Source: Spirochaetaceae bacterium (GTDB lineage Bacteria > Spirochaetota > Spirochaetia > Treponematales > Breznakiellaceae). Taken from it: a DNA stretch of 11,952 bases. A program made the position numbers and the translations under genes. The stretch is taken from contig JAISCK010000158.1 of assembly GCA_031265635.1 (NCBI GenBank), positions 1 through 11,952 of the forward strand, written 5' to 3'. Numbering within the stretch: position 1 is the first letter of the stretch; each line of letters starts with the position of its first letter. Shown piece by piece: positions 6,896 to 11,952 of this stretch. The notes below the pieces were generated by a model. That model was not told where the DNA came from. It did no database searches and saw nothing but the letters and a program-made list of their open reading frames with translations.

Positions 6896-8386
6896 CTAGT
6901 TAATCCGGTATACGGCGGAAAAATCTTCTACATAAAGCGGATAGTTCCGCGTTCCCCCGAACCTTCCCTTCGGAAAGGCCCGGAACCCCAGTATGTCCTG
7001 AATATACACCGCCGCGGCGTCGCCTGATATGATTTTCTGCGCGTCCCGGTACAGGGCGGCGCGCCTCGCCTCGCCGGCTTCGCCCTGCGCCGCGTTGTAG
7101 ACCCTGTCAAAGGCTTCACTTTGGTAATTGAGGAAGTTGCCGCCCGCGCCGGAAAGGTAGCGGGAAAGAAAACTCCTGGGCGACACATTGTTGGCGTCAA
7201 GGGAAATAACGGTGGCCTGGTAGTTTCTTCCCTGGTATACCTGGGAAAGCCAGGTCCCCCAGTCAACAAGTTTGATGGAGGCGTTAATGCCGGAGCGGGA
7301 AAGCTGTTCCACAATAACCTGGGCCGTGTCCACATGCATGGTATAGTTTGAAGGCACGGTGATTTCAAGGGAGAAACCTTCCGCGTAACCCGCTTCGGCA
7401 AGGAGGCTTTTTGCCCTTTCGGGATCAAAGGCATAGGGGTTTTTAAGGCCGCTTTCGTAGTACAGCGAAAGGCCGGGAATGAGCGGGCTCCCCGAAGGCT
7501 CGCCCCTGCCGTAAAACGCCGCCTCTATGATGCGGGGTATGTCAACGGCGTGGTTAATGGCCCGGCGCACCCTGATGTCGTCCAGCGGCTTTACCGCGTT
7601 GTTCAGGGCCAAAAGCTGCACCGCGTTGGAAGGGTTGGGAAACATATCAAAGACGGCGGTATCAATCTGCGGCGACAGCGAGCCGGTTATGGTCGCGCCG
7701 TCTATATTCCCCCCCCTGAGGGCGAGGAGCAGGGCGTCGGAATTGGCGAGGAACACTATAGTTACCCGGTCAAGTTTGGGAAAACCCTCCTGCCAGTACC
7801 GGGGATTTTTTTCGAGGACCAGATTCTGCTGGGCCGTATAACTTTTGATCATAAAGGGGCCGGTCCCCACGGGATTTTTTTCCCGGTCGGGATTTCCCTC
7901 CGGCACTATACCAATGGTGAGGTAGGGGAGAAACTCAGGATCAGGCTCCGTGAGCGTAACCAGCAGCTCCCGCTCCCCCCCGGCTTCAACGCCGGCGATC
8001 CGGGCAAAGCCGGAAAAGCCCGCCTTTACGGCCTCCTCAATGGTAAAAACCGCGTCGGCGGCCCGTACCGGACTCCCGTCGTGGAACACTATGCCCTCTC
8101 TGATGACAAAACGGTATACAAGGCCGCCCTGTTCCATAGAATAAGATTCGGCCACGGCGGGAACGCAGTTTCCTTCGGTATCGGGTTTTACCAGGCCCTC
8201 AAAAACATTGAAGAGTATGCTTCTGGTGTCGGCGGTATTGGAAGGACTAAGCGGGTCCAGGGTGGCGGGCTCGGAAGTAAACCCGAAACGCAGAACATTT
8301 CCGTCAGCGCCGGCGCCCGTGGATTTTCCGCAGCCAAGAGCGGTCAGGGCAATCGCAAAGAGCAGGCACACTATTCTTCTGTCCAT
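6896..8386 (-). CDS. Extracellular solute-binding lipoprotein, family 5 (peptide/nickel type)
   Basis: A 496-residue SBP_bac_5 protein, usual length. The N-terminus is a lipoprotein signal: MDRR, a hydrophobic core, then TALGC with the lipidated Cys19. Alanine rather than leucine at -3 is off the enterobacterial consensus but fits the looser spirochaetal lipobox. The mature protein opens with the family pattern RFGFTSEPATLDPLSPSNTA and NVFEGLVKPDTEG. Further blocks are IREGIVFHDGSPVRAADAVF, NPVGTGPFMIKSY, VRRAINHAVDIPRIIEAAFY and SLLAEAGYAEGF. It would capture substrate outside the cytoplasmic membrane and hand it to the B/C permeases. Family-5 proteins bind peptides, nickel chelates, sugars or other ligands; sequence reading alone does not say which. 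GGAGGAG precedes ATG 8386 and a promoter lies at 8416-8444. As first gene it is expected to be the most expressed of the operon. Confidence 0.94.
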   Translation of the reverse strand: MDRRIVCLLFAIALTALGCGKSTGAGADGNVLRFGFTSEPATLDPLSPSNTADTRSILFNVFEGLVKPDTEGNCVPAVAESYSMEQGGLVYRFVIREGIVFHDGSPVRAADAVFTIEEAVKAGFSGFARIAGVEAGGERELLVTLTEPDPEFLPYLTIGIVPEGNPDREKNPVGTGPFMIKSYTAQQNLVLEKNPRYWQEGFPKLDRVTIVFLANSDALLLALRGGNIDGATITGSLSPQIDTAVFDMFPNPSNAVQLLALNNAVKPLDDIRVRRAINHAVDIPRIIEAAFYGRGEPSGSPLIPGLSLYYESGLKNPYAFDPERAKSLLAEAGYAEGFSLEITVPSNYTMHVDTAQVIVEQLSRSGINASIKLVDWGTWLSQVYQGRNYQATVISLDANNVSPRSFLSRYLSGAGGNFLNYQSEAFDRVYNAAQGEAGEARRAALYRDAQKIISGDAAAVYIQDILGFRAFPKGRFGGTRNYPLYVEDFSAVYRIN

Positions 8387-8390
8387 AAAA

Positions 8391-8398
8391 ACTCCTCC
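8391..8398 (-). promoter_or_regulatory. Ribosome binding site of the binding-protein gene
   Basis: The minus strand reads GGAGGAGT, followed by four T and then ATG 8386. The match is strong and fixes the start of the lipoprotein. Confidence 0.8.
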
Positions 8399-8415
8399 GG
8401 CCTTAAGCCGCCCCC

Positions 8416-8444
8416 ATTATACCGAAGGGGCCCCTGCCGTTCAA
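8416..8444 (-). promoter_or_regulatory. Probable sigma70 promoter of the peptide/nickel transporter operon
   Basis: The minus strand shows TTGAAC (8439-8444), a 17-nt spacer and a perfect TATAAT (8416-8421). Transcription would start near 8409, giving a leader of about 23 nt with the GGAGGAG site. A G/C-rich inverted repeat (arms about 8429-8437 and 8456-8462) overlaps the -35 region and spacer. It could be an operator or the fba transcript end. Confidence 0.65.
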
Positions 8445-8462
8445 CGTGTGTACCGCAGGGCC
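8429..8462 (-). repeat. Imperfect inverted repeat between fba and the transporter operon
   Basis: The arms GGCCCCTGC (8429-8437) and GCAGGGCC (8455-8462) pair with one bulged base around an 18-nt loop. No T-tract follows on either strand, so a rho-independent terminator is not convincing. Because it covers the -35 region of the transporter promoter, a regulator site is as likely as an fba transcript end. Confidence 0.4.
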
Positions 8463-8478
8463 GGAGGTATAGCCGCGC

Positions 8479-9477
8479 TCAGGCTTGTCCGGCCGAACCC
8501 AGCACTTCCTTGTTTTTGTGGGCGTACATGTTCTTGAGCTCGTCCCTGGCGGGCCCCAGGTACTTGCGGGGGTCAAATTCCTCCGGCTTTTCGGCAAGAA
8601 CCTTGCGTATCAGGGCGGTCATGGCAAGCCTGCCGTCGGAATCTATGTTGATCTTGCAGACCGCGCTCTTGGCGGCCTTACGGAGCTGTTCTTCGGGGAT
8701 GCCCACCGAATCTTTAAGATGGCCGCCGTATTGTTCGATCATTTTGACATATTCAAGGGGAACCGAGGACGACCCGTGGAGCACGATGGGGAAACCGGGT
8801 ATGCGCTTTTCAATTTCTTCAAGAATATCGAAACGAAGGGGAGGGGGAATCAGTATGCCGCCGGCGTCCCTCGTGCACTGTTCAGGTTTGAATTTCGTCC
8901 TGCCGTGGCTGGTCCCAATGGAAATAGCCAGGGAATCAACGCCGGTTTTCTTTACAAAGTCCTCGACCTCGGAGGGCTGGGTATAGTGGCTGTGTTCGGC
9001 GGACACATCGTCCTCGACGCCGGCCAGCACCCCCAGTTCGCCCTCGACAGTAATATAATCCTTGCGCGAATGGGCGAATTCGCAGACCTTTTTGGTCAGC
9101 GCCACGTTCTCGTCGTAGGGAAGATGGGAGCCGTCTATCATTACCGAGGAAAACCCCGTCTCTATGCAGTCCTTGCAAAGCTCAAAACTGTCCCCGTGGT
9201 CAAGGTGCAGCACAATGGGAATGTCGCAGCCCAGTTCATGGGCGTATTCCACGGCGCCCTTGGCCATGTTTTTAAGCAGGTTCTGGTTGGCGTATTTGCG
9301 GGCCCCCGAGGACACCTGGAGAATCACCGGAGACCTGGTCTCCACGCAAGCCTGGATAATGGCCTGAAGCTGTTCCATATTGTTGAAGTTATAGGCCGGA
9401 AGCGCGTACCCGCCCTTTACGGCTTTCTCGAAAAGCCCTTTGGTATTTACCAAGCCTAATTCGGTATAACTGGTCAT
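8479..9477 (-). CDS. fba: Class II fructose-bisphosphate aldolase
   Basis: A 332-residue zinc-dependent aldolase that cleaves fructose-1,6-bisphosphate to dihydroxyacetone phosphate and glyceraldehyde-3-phosphate in glycolysis, and does the reverse in gluconeogenesis. Visible features are LPAYNFNNMEQ near 26-36 and LHLDHGD (90-96), with Asp93 as likely catalytic residue and His94 as metal ligand. VEGELG (144-149) and DDVSAEHSHYTQPSEVEDF follow. GTSHG (188-192) carries metal ligand His191 and VLHGSSSVP (232-240) carries metal ligand His234. KINIDSDGRLAMTALI (275-290) binds phosphate. The length and GHLKDSVGIPEEQLRKA insertion match the shorter, clostridial/spirochaetal/protist-like class II enzymes, not the 359-residue E. 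coli type. The start is fixed by AAGGAG at 9484-9489. Its own promoter is at 9546-9574. It is on the transporter's strand but is probably functionally separate from it. Confidence 0.96.
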   Translation of the reverse strand: MTSYTELGLVNTKGLFEKAVKGGYALPAYNFNNMEQLQAIIQACVETRSPVILQVSSGARKYANQNLLKNMAKGAVEYAHELGCDIPIVLHLDHGDSFELCKDCIETGFSSVMIDGSHLPYDENVALTKKVCEFAHSRKDYITVEGELGVLAGVEDDVSAEHSHYTQPSEVEDFVKKTGVDSLAISIGTSHGRTKFKPEQCTRDAGGILIPPPLRFDILEEIEKRIPGFPIVLHGSSSVPLEYVKMIEQYGGHLKDSVGIPEEQLRKAAKSAVCKINIDSDGRLAMTALIRKVLAEKPEEFDPRKYLGPARDELKNMYAHKNKEVLGSAGQA

Positions 9478-9483
9478 AAAAAT

Positions 9484-9489
9484 CTCCTT
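9484..9489 (-). promoter_or_regulatory. Ribosome binding site of fba
   Basis: The minus strand reads AAGGAG, 6 nt before ATG 9477. A 6-bp inverted repeat (TGAAAG 9493-9498, CTTTCA 9515-9520) lies immediately upstream in the leader and could form a small hairpin beside it. Confidence 0.75.
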
Positions 9490-9545
9490 GTATGAAAGAA
9501 TCGGATACGCGGGGCTTTCACCTAGCCGGAAAGGCCGCTTATTTA

Positions 9546-9574
9546 ATTCTAAGCGCTGTTTCCCTCTTGGTCAA
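9546..9574 (-). promoter_or_regulatory. Probable sigma70 promoter of fba
   Basis: The minus strand shows TTGACC (9569-9574), exactly 17 nt, then TAGAAT (9546-9551), each five of six to consensus. The start would be near 9539, giving a leader of about 62 nt before ATG 9477. This is a strong housekeeping-type promoter, as expected for a glycolytic gene. Confidence 0.7.
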
Positions 9575-9594
9575 TCGCAGTCCGCCGTCAAGAG

Positions 9595-9845
9595 GAAGAA
9601 GAAGAATTTACCGCAAAGTCAAAGTCGAAAAAGTTTAAGAAAGGAGGAAAAGAGGGGGGCGCATTTCCACACTGCCGTGTGGCATTGCGGCATACGCGGC
9701 GCGCCCCCCTACGGCGCAGCCTAAAGTCTGCGCCTACCCCCCGCCCAAGGAAGCGCCCAAGCGAATGCGCAGGGCGTCCCGGAAATAAGGTGGCAAGGCG
9801 TGGGGCCCGATAAAGGCCCCTGCCTGGGATGCAGGAACAGGCCCC
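9595..9845. repeat. Non-coding intergenic stretch dense in palindromes, downstream of hicA
   Basis: No credible gene lies between the fba promoter and hicA. Four palindromes stand out. A perfect 10-bp inverted repeat (AGGGGGGCGC 9653-9662, GCGCCCCCCT 9701-9710) encloses a CCACAC/GTGTGG hairpin with a TGCC loop (9667-9682). A 7-bp hairpin GGCGCAG/CTGCGCC follows (9713-9734, 8-nt loop). GGGGCC/GGCCCC (9802-9820, 7-nt loop) is next, beside a CCTG/CAGG element near 9822-9834. A purine-rich AAGGAGGAAAAGAGG precedes the first arm; on the minus strand this makes the outer stem end in a pyrimidine tract (TCTTTTCC), as at a terminator. An extragenic repeat family or a structured RNA are the alternatives. 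Confidence 0.55.
9653..9710 (-). terminator. Possible terminator-like stem-loop after hicA
   Basis: On the minus strand the perfect 10-bp stem (AGGGGGGCGC with GCGCCCCCCT) is followed by TCTTTTCCTCCTTTCTT. That resembles intrinsic termination of the hicBA message, about 140-190 nt after the hicA stop. The 38-nt apex is long for a terminator and holds its own 6-bp hairpin, so this is tentative. Confidence 0.35.
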
Positions 9846-9847
9846 GT

Positions 9848-10021
9848 TTATGAAAGATTTTTGATAATCTGCCTTGCCAGTGCATCGCTGATTTTCGGAT
9901 GCCTTGGTACCTGGTCCGTTTTTCCTGTCCTTGGCTGAATATACTTGTCATGCTTTTTACAATGCTTTACAAAAACACACCCTTGATCCCGGAGCATTTT
10001 GAGAAGCTCGCCTTCTTTCAT
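9848..10021 (-). CDS. hicA: HicA-family mRNA interferase toxin
   Basis: A 57-codon gene (ATG 10021, TAA 9848-9850), short enough to be missed by length cut-offs. It begins MKEGELLKMLRDQGCVF and ends with VPRHPKISDALARQIIKNLS. HicA toxins are small double-stranded-RNA-binding-fold ribonucleases that cut mRNA and stop translation. The N-terminal helix (ELLKMLRDQGC) is typical, as is the VPRH-x-x-I-x-x-x-LA-x-x-I-I-K tail shared by one HicA subfamily. His24 in CKKHDKY sits where the catalytic histidine is expected (usually GNH or GSH followed by an aromatic). Replacement of the preceding glycine by lysine is a small deviation. The start overlaps the hicB stop by 4 nt (ATGA), the classic arrangement for coupled translation. 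In most characterised hicAB loci the toxin comes first; here the antitoxin does. The family call rests on pattern and context, not on a search. Confidence 0.85.
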   Translation of the reverse strand: MKEGELLKMLRDQGCVFVKHCKKHDKYIQPRTGKTDQVPRHPKISDALARQIIKNLS

Positions 10022-10230
10022 GCAGTGGCGACCTTCAAACGTCCGGTCTTTTTCTCGATACTTTCCCCCCGGTTTTCTTCACAGTAAATTGCATACAAGT
10101 CAAGAAGCATTTCTTCCAATTCCGCCGGGGTTTCTCCCTGCGTCCAATGCTCCGGCCAGCTATTCAGATACCCCACATAACAACCATCCGGTTCTTGCCA
10201 ATACGTATAGTCTCTTTCCTGTTCCAGCAT
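10018..10230 (-). CDS. hicB: HicB-family antitoxin (short form without a DNA-binding domain)
   Basis: A 70-residue protein with the HicB degraded RNase H-like core: DYTYWQEPDGCYVGYLNSWP, then EHWTQGETPAELEEMLLDLY. The blocks DG-x-x-VGYL, P-x-x-WTQGE-[ST]-x-x-EL-x-x-x-L and DLY are the common antitoxin pattern. It should bind and neutralise HicA. Longer HicB proteins carry a C-terminal ribbon-helix-helix or helix-turn-helix domain for autorepression; this one ends after a short basic tail (EKKTGRLKVATA), so DNA binding is not obvious. ATG 10230 is the only sensible start, since an in-frame TGA lies 6 nt upstream of it. AGGAG is 12 nt away, too far for a good ribosome site, while a TATAGT box ends only 6 nt upstream. 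It precedes hicA with a 4-nt overlap. The pair is visibly more AT-rich than the flanking genes, consistent with acquisition by transfer. Confidence 0.88.
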   Translation of the reverse strand: MLEQERDYTYWQEPDGCYVGYLNSWPEHWTQGETPAELEEMLLDLYAIYCEENRGESIEKKTGRLKVATA

Positions 10231-10236
10231 ACTTCA

Positions 10237-10265
10237 ACTATACTCCTGCCGTTTACCCTGATCAA
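10237..10265 (-). promoter_or_regulatory. Probable hicBA promoter, predicted to give a leaderless mRNA
   Basis: The minus strand shows TTGATC (10260-10265), 17 nt, then TATAGT (10237-10242). Only 6 nt separate the -10 box from ATG 10230, so transcription should begin at or next to the A of the start codon. GGGCGC motifs lie close by: 10266-10271 abutting the -35, its inverse at 10290-10295 and a direct copy at 10303-10308. They could be operator half-sites. Confidence 0.55.
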
Positions 10266-10289
10266 GGGCGCTGGCACATTCTCTCAACG

Positions 10290-10308
10290 GCGCCCCTTAA
10301 CAGGGCGC
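10290..10308. repeat. Inverted repeat upstream of hicBA
   Basis: GCGCCC (10290-10295), a 7-nt loop and GGGCGC (10303-10308) form a perfect 6-bp stem. On the plus strand TTTCATTT follows, like a weak terminator, but no plus-strand gene needs one. AGGGCGCT also occurs as a direct repeat at 10265-10272 and 10302-10309, which favours a binding-site interpretation. Confidence 0.4.
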
Positions 10309-10332
10309 TTTCATTTCGCCCCCTGCCGCCGC

Positions 10333-10520
10333 CTCCCTCGGAGGGGGAGCTATCCACCGGGTTCGGTGTGTCAAAATCCGGCATCCTGCCGGAGTTTGAC
10401 AGGGGAGTTTTGCGGGGCAAAACTCCGCCTCTCCGCCTGTGGCGGAGAGCAGTAGTTGCAGCGCCATCCATGGCGCCGTCTCCCCCGGAGGGGGAGACGC
10501 TTACCGGGTTCGGTGAACCC
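10333..10520. repeat. Array of eight consecutive short-loop hairpins (extragenic palindromes)
   Basis: Eight hairpins follow one another within 188 bp: 10333-10349 (7 bp, one wobble, loop GGA); 10355-10368 (CACCG/CGGTG, loop GGTT); 10369-10401 (TGTCAAA-A-TCCGGCA, loop TCC, TGCCGGA-G-TTTGACA; 14 bp with one mismatch); 10404-10426 (GGAGTTTTGC, loop GGG, perfect 10 bp); 10429-10449 (CTCTCCGCC, loop TGT, perfect 9 bp); 10461-10476 (GCGCCA, loop TCCA); 10478-10498 (GTCTCCCCC, loop GGA, perfect 9 bp); 10506-10520 (GGGTTC, loop GGT, 6 bp). The first and seventh share the CTCC..GGA..GGGGGAG core, and each is followed by ACCGGGTTCGGTG (10356-10368 and 10503-10515). The array begins 4 bp past the stop of the LRR gene. 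It may act as a terminator or mRNA-end block, or be a mobile REP-like or recombination element. Confidence 0.8.
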
Positions 10521-10524
10521 TTAT

Positions 10525-11850
10525 TCATGGTGTTTCCGCCTCAATAGTCAGGGTGATGTTGCTGTTGACCTTGCCGGTCAGGTAGCTTTCGCCGTCCCAG
10601 CCGCCGCCCCGGAAGGCGTTGCCCCAGTTGTCGTTAGTGGTGTTGGTGGGCGAAGAACCGTAACTGCCCAACGCCCCGGCGGGAACCTTGACGATGACAG
10701 ATTTGGCGGTGACGGCGTGGAACAACTCCGTTTCCAGCTCCGGCGGCACGGCGCCCAGGGTAACAGTGAGGGCCCCTGTTCCGGTAGACATGAAGGCGTA
10801 GCCGTCGATACGTGTGGCCGCCGGGAGGCTTACCGAGCTAAGGCCGGTACAGCCCAAAAAGGCTGAATTGCCGATGGTGGCGGCTATGGGGGGGCTTATC
10901 GTTTTCAGGGAGGTACAGTAGGAGAAGGCCATGGTACCGATGATGGTTGCCTTAGGGAGACTCACCGTTTCCAGGGAGGTGCAGCCGGAGAAGGCGTACT
11001 CGCCGATGGCTTGGACCGCCGGGAGGTCCAGCGTTTTTAGAGCGGTACAGTTCTGGAAGGCGCGATAGCCGATGGTAACGGCTCCGCTCGAGACGCTTTT
11101 CAGGTTGGTAAAGTTTTTAAAGGTGGGGTTGTCGTAATCAGCGCCCGCCTTGATGCTTGTGGCCGTGTCCGGGAGGATAAGGGAGACGATCTTGCTTTTG
11201 CCAGTACTGACCGAGTTGTCGGGGTCAAACTCCGTACCGGACATCGTGCAGTAGCTTAGGTTCAGTTCCACGTATTTGCCTGCGGTATTTATCGCGCCGA
11301 GAAGGTCCGCCCAGCCGTTTCCACCTGAGTCCGCAAGGTCAAGGATCACCGTCAGGAGGATGGGAACCTCGGCGGTCCCTCCTCCGGGAGCGACGGCAAG
11401 GTATGCCTCAATCGCTGCAATGTCGGGAAGGTAGATGGTGACAGTGATCTTCGCGGGATTGCTGCTCAGGGACTGTGTCTTTACCCCACCGTCGTCGTTG
11501 TCGGCAATGGTATTAGTCACTACCACATAGTAGTAGCAGGTGCCGACAGTCTCCGTGGGCGGCGTATAGCTTGCGGAGTTCTCGCCGCCTATGACGCTTC
11601 CACCGGTGTTGGCGTCGGCGGCGTTACTGTACCATTGGTAACTGAGGGTTCCGCCGTCATCGGACGAGGCGGTAACGGAGAGAGGGGCGGGCGTTGCGTC
11701 TTTGTGGTAGGCCGCGCCCTGGGGCTGGGCGCTGATGACCGGGGCCTGGGCGCTTCTGCCTCCCCCGCCGCCCGAAGGATTGGAACAGGCCGCGGTAAAG
11801 AGGCTCAGGGCTATGAGTGGTAAAAGAAGAAAACTACTTAACAGATGACG
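10525..11850 (-). CDS. BspA-like leucine-rich-repeat lipoprotein with Ig-like domain, start codon lost (partial)
   Basis: The minus-strand frame is open from TGA 10525-10527 up into a run of 20 G at 11850-11869, with no ATG, so the N-terminus is missing. From 11850 down, 441 residues are visible. First comes a lipoprotein signal (RHLLSSFLLLPLIALSLF, then TAAC with Cys22) and a glycine-rich linker (SNPSGGGGRS). An Ig-like domain follows at about 30-115, with SYQWY around Trp73. Next is a globular segment (about 130-240, DIAAIEAYLAVAPGGG). Five BspA-type LRR_5 repeats of 22-23 residues lie at about 246-353 (IGEYAFSGCTSLETVSLPKA and relatives). A C-terminal domain ends LTGKVNSNITLTIEAETP. BspA-type proteins are surface-exposed and often mediate adhesion to host matrix or other bacteria. 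The repeats are also visible in the DNA with a period of about 66-69 bp. A start at GTG 11526 would remove the signal and Ig domain and is not believable. Confidence 0.88.
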   Translation of the reverse strand, partial: RHLLSSFLLLPLIALSLFTAACSNPSGGGGGRSAQAPVISAQPQGAAYHKDATPAPLSVTASSDDGGTLSYQWYSNAADANTGGSVIGGENSASYTPPTETVGTCYYYVVVTNTIADNDDGGVKTQSLSSNPAKITVTIYLPDIAAIEAYLAVAPGGGTAEVPILLTVILDLADSGGNGWADLLGAINTAGKYVELNLSYCTMSGTEFDPDNSVSTGKSKIVSLILPDTATSIKAGADYDNPTFKNFTNLKSVSSGAVTIGYRAFQNCTALKTLDLPAVQAIGEYAFSGCTSLETVSLPKATIIGTMAFSYCTSLKTISPPIAATIGNSAFLGCTGLSSVSLPAATRIDGYAFMSTGTGALTVTLGAVPPELETELFHAVTAKSVIVKVPAGALGSYGSSPTNTTNDNWGNAFRGGGWDGESYLTGKVNSNITLTIEAETP

Positions 11851-11952
11851 GGGGGGGGGGGGGGGGGGGTAAATTGGTTTTTTTGGTTTATTTAGGCGGG
11901 GGAAAACCCATTTAAAAAAAACCCCCCGTGGTTAAAAAAAAGTGATTTAAAC
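11850..11952. other. Low-complexity contig end, probably unreliable sequence
   Basis: A run of 20 G (11850-11869) is followed by 83 bases of mixed homopolymers (T7, A7, C6, A8 and similar) unlike anything else in the window. It interrupts the LRR lipoprotein gene exactly where its start codon and ribosome site should be. It looks like read-end or assembly artefact, and I see no feature in it. Confidence 0.75.

Noticed and set aside
7550..8986. Plus-strand open frame of 478 codons antisense to the binding protein and fba
   Set aside because: GC-rich coding DNA gives long antisense frames. Both minus-strand genes are unmistakable, and the antisense product shows no domain.
8485..9459. Plus-strand open frame of 324 codons antisense to fba
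   Set aside because: A mirror frame of fba caused by codon bias. Fba carries all family motifs, a promoter and a ribosome site on the other strand.
9488..9724. Plus-strand open frame of 78 codons, lysine-rich
   Set aside because: It starts inside the fba leader, crosses the fba promoter and the nested palindromes, and has no Shine-Dalgarno or recognisable domain.
9721..9951. Minus-strand open frame of 76 codons
   Set aside because: It overlaps hicA in another frame, and the hicA frame has clear family motifs and a 4-nt overlap with hicB.
10333..10520. CRISPR array
   Set aside because: Repeated units are not identical or evenly spaced, there are no spacers, and no cas genes are nearby.
10262..10528. 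Minus-strand open frame of 88 codons (MNKGSPNPVSVSPSGGDG...)
   Set aside because: It is a translation of the hairpin array: the NPVSVSPSGG and NPVDSSPSEGG segments mirror the repeated DNA. No family resemblance and no ribosome site.
9999..10547. Plus-strand open frame of 182 codons across hicB and the hairpin array
   Set aside because: It runs antisense to hicB and reads through palindromic repeats (PPSEGE-type segments occur twice). It has no ribosome site and a low-complexity composition.

Overview
The window reads as the end of a GC-rich draft contig from a spirochaete, most likely a Treponema-like gut or host-associated species. This is inferred, not proven. The evidence is a BspA-type leucine-rich-repeat lipoprotein with an Ig-like domain carrying a SYQWY motif, lipoprotein signal peptides with relaxed lipoboxes (ALGC, TAAC), a short class II fructose-bisphosphate aldolase, and clusters of extragenic palindromes. 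There is no rRNA, tRNA, CRISPR array, transposase or phage gene.

Positions 1-3436 (+ strand) hold a tightly packed set: the end of a TPR-repeat protein, an AI-2E/PerM-family membrane permease, an ACT-domain protein (UPF0237) and a UPF0210/DUF711 protein. Starts and stops overlap or lie within 9 nt, so one mRNA is likely. UPF0237 and UPF0210 are a widely conserved pair of unknown function.

Positions 3450-8386 (- strand) hold a complete family-5 peptide/nickel-type ABC importer in the order binding lipoprotein, permease B, permease C, ATPase D, ATPase F. A good sigma70-like promoter precedes it at 8416-8444. The F ATPase is short and lacks the usual C-terminal extension. The two operons converge with only 13 bp between stop codons. 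Upstream, on the same strand, is fba (8479-9477) with its own strong promoter at 9546-9574.

Positions 9478-10524 are accessory in character. Palindromic non-coding DNA (9595-9845) is followed by a small hicBA toxin-antitoxin pair (9848-10230, - strand). Its toxin gene is only 57 codons. Its promoter is placed so that the antitoxin message would be leaderless. Beyond it (10333-10520) lies an array of eight back-to-back hairpins, most with 3-nt loops, just after the end of the next gene.

Positions 10525 to about 11850 (- strand) encode a BspA-like LRR lipoprotein. Its start codon is lost in a run of 20 G. The last roughly 100 bases are homopolymer-rich and look like poor sequence at a contig end.

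No large undescribed system is evident. The least explained items are the hairpin array, the nested palindromes downstream of hicA, the probable leaderless hicB, and the coupling of a permease to the UPF0237/UPF0210 pair.
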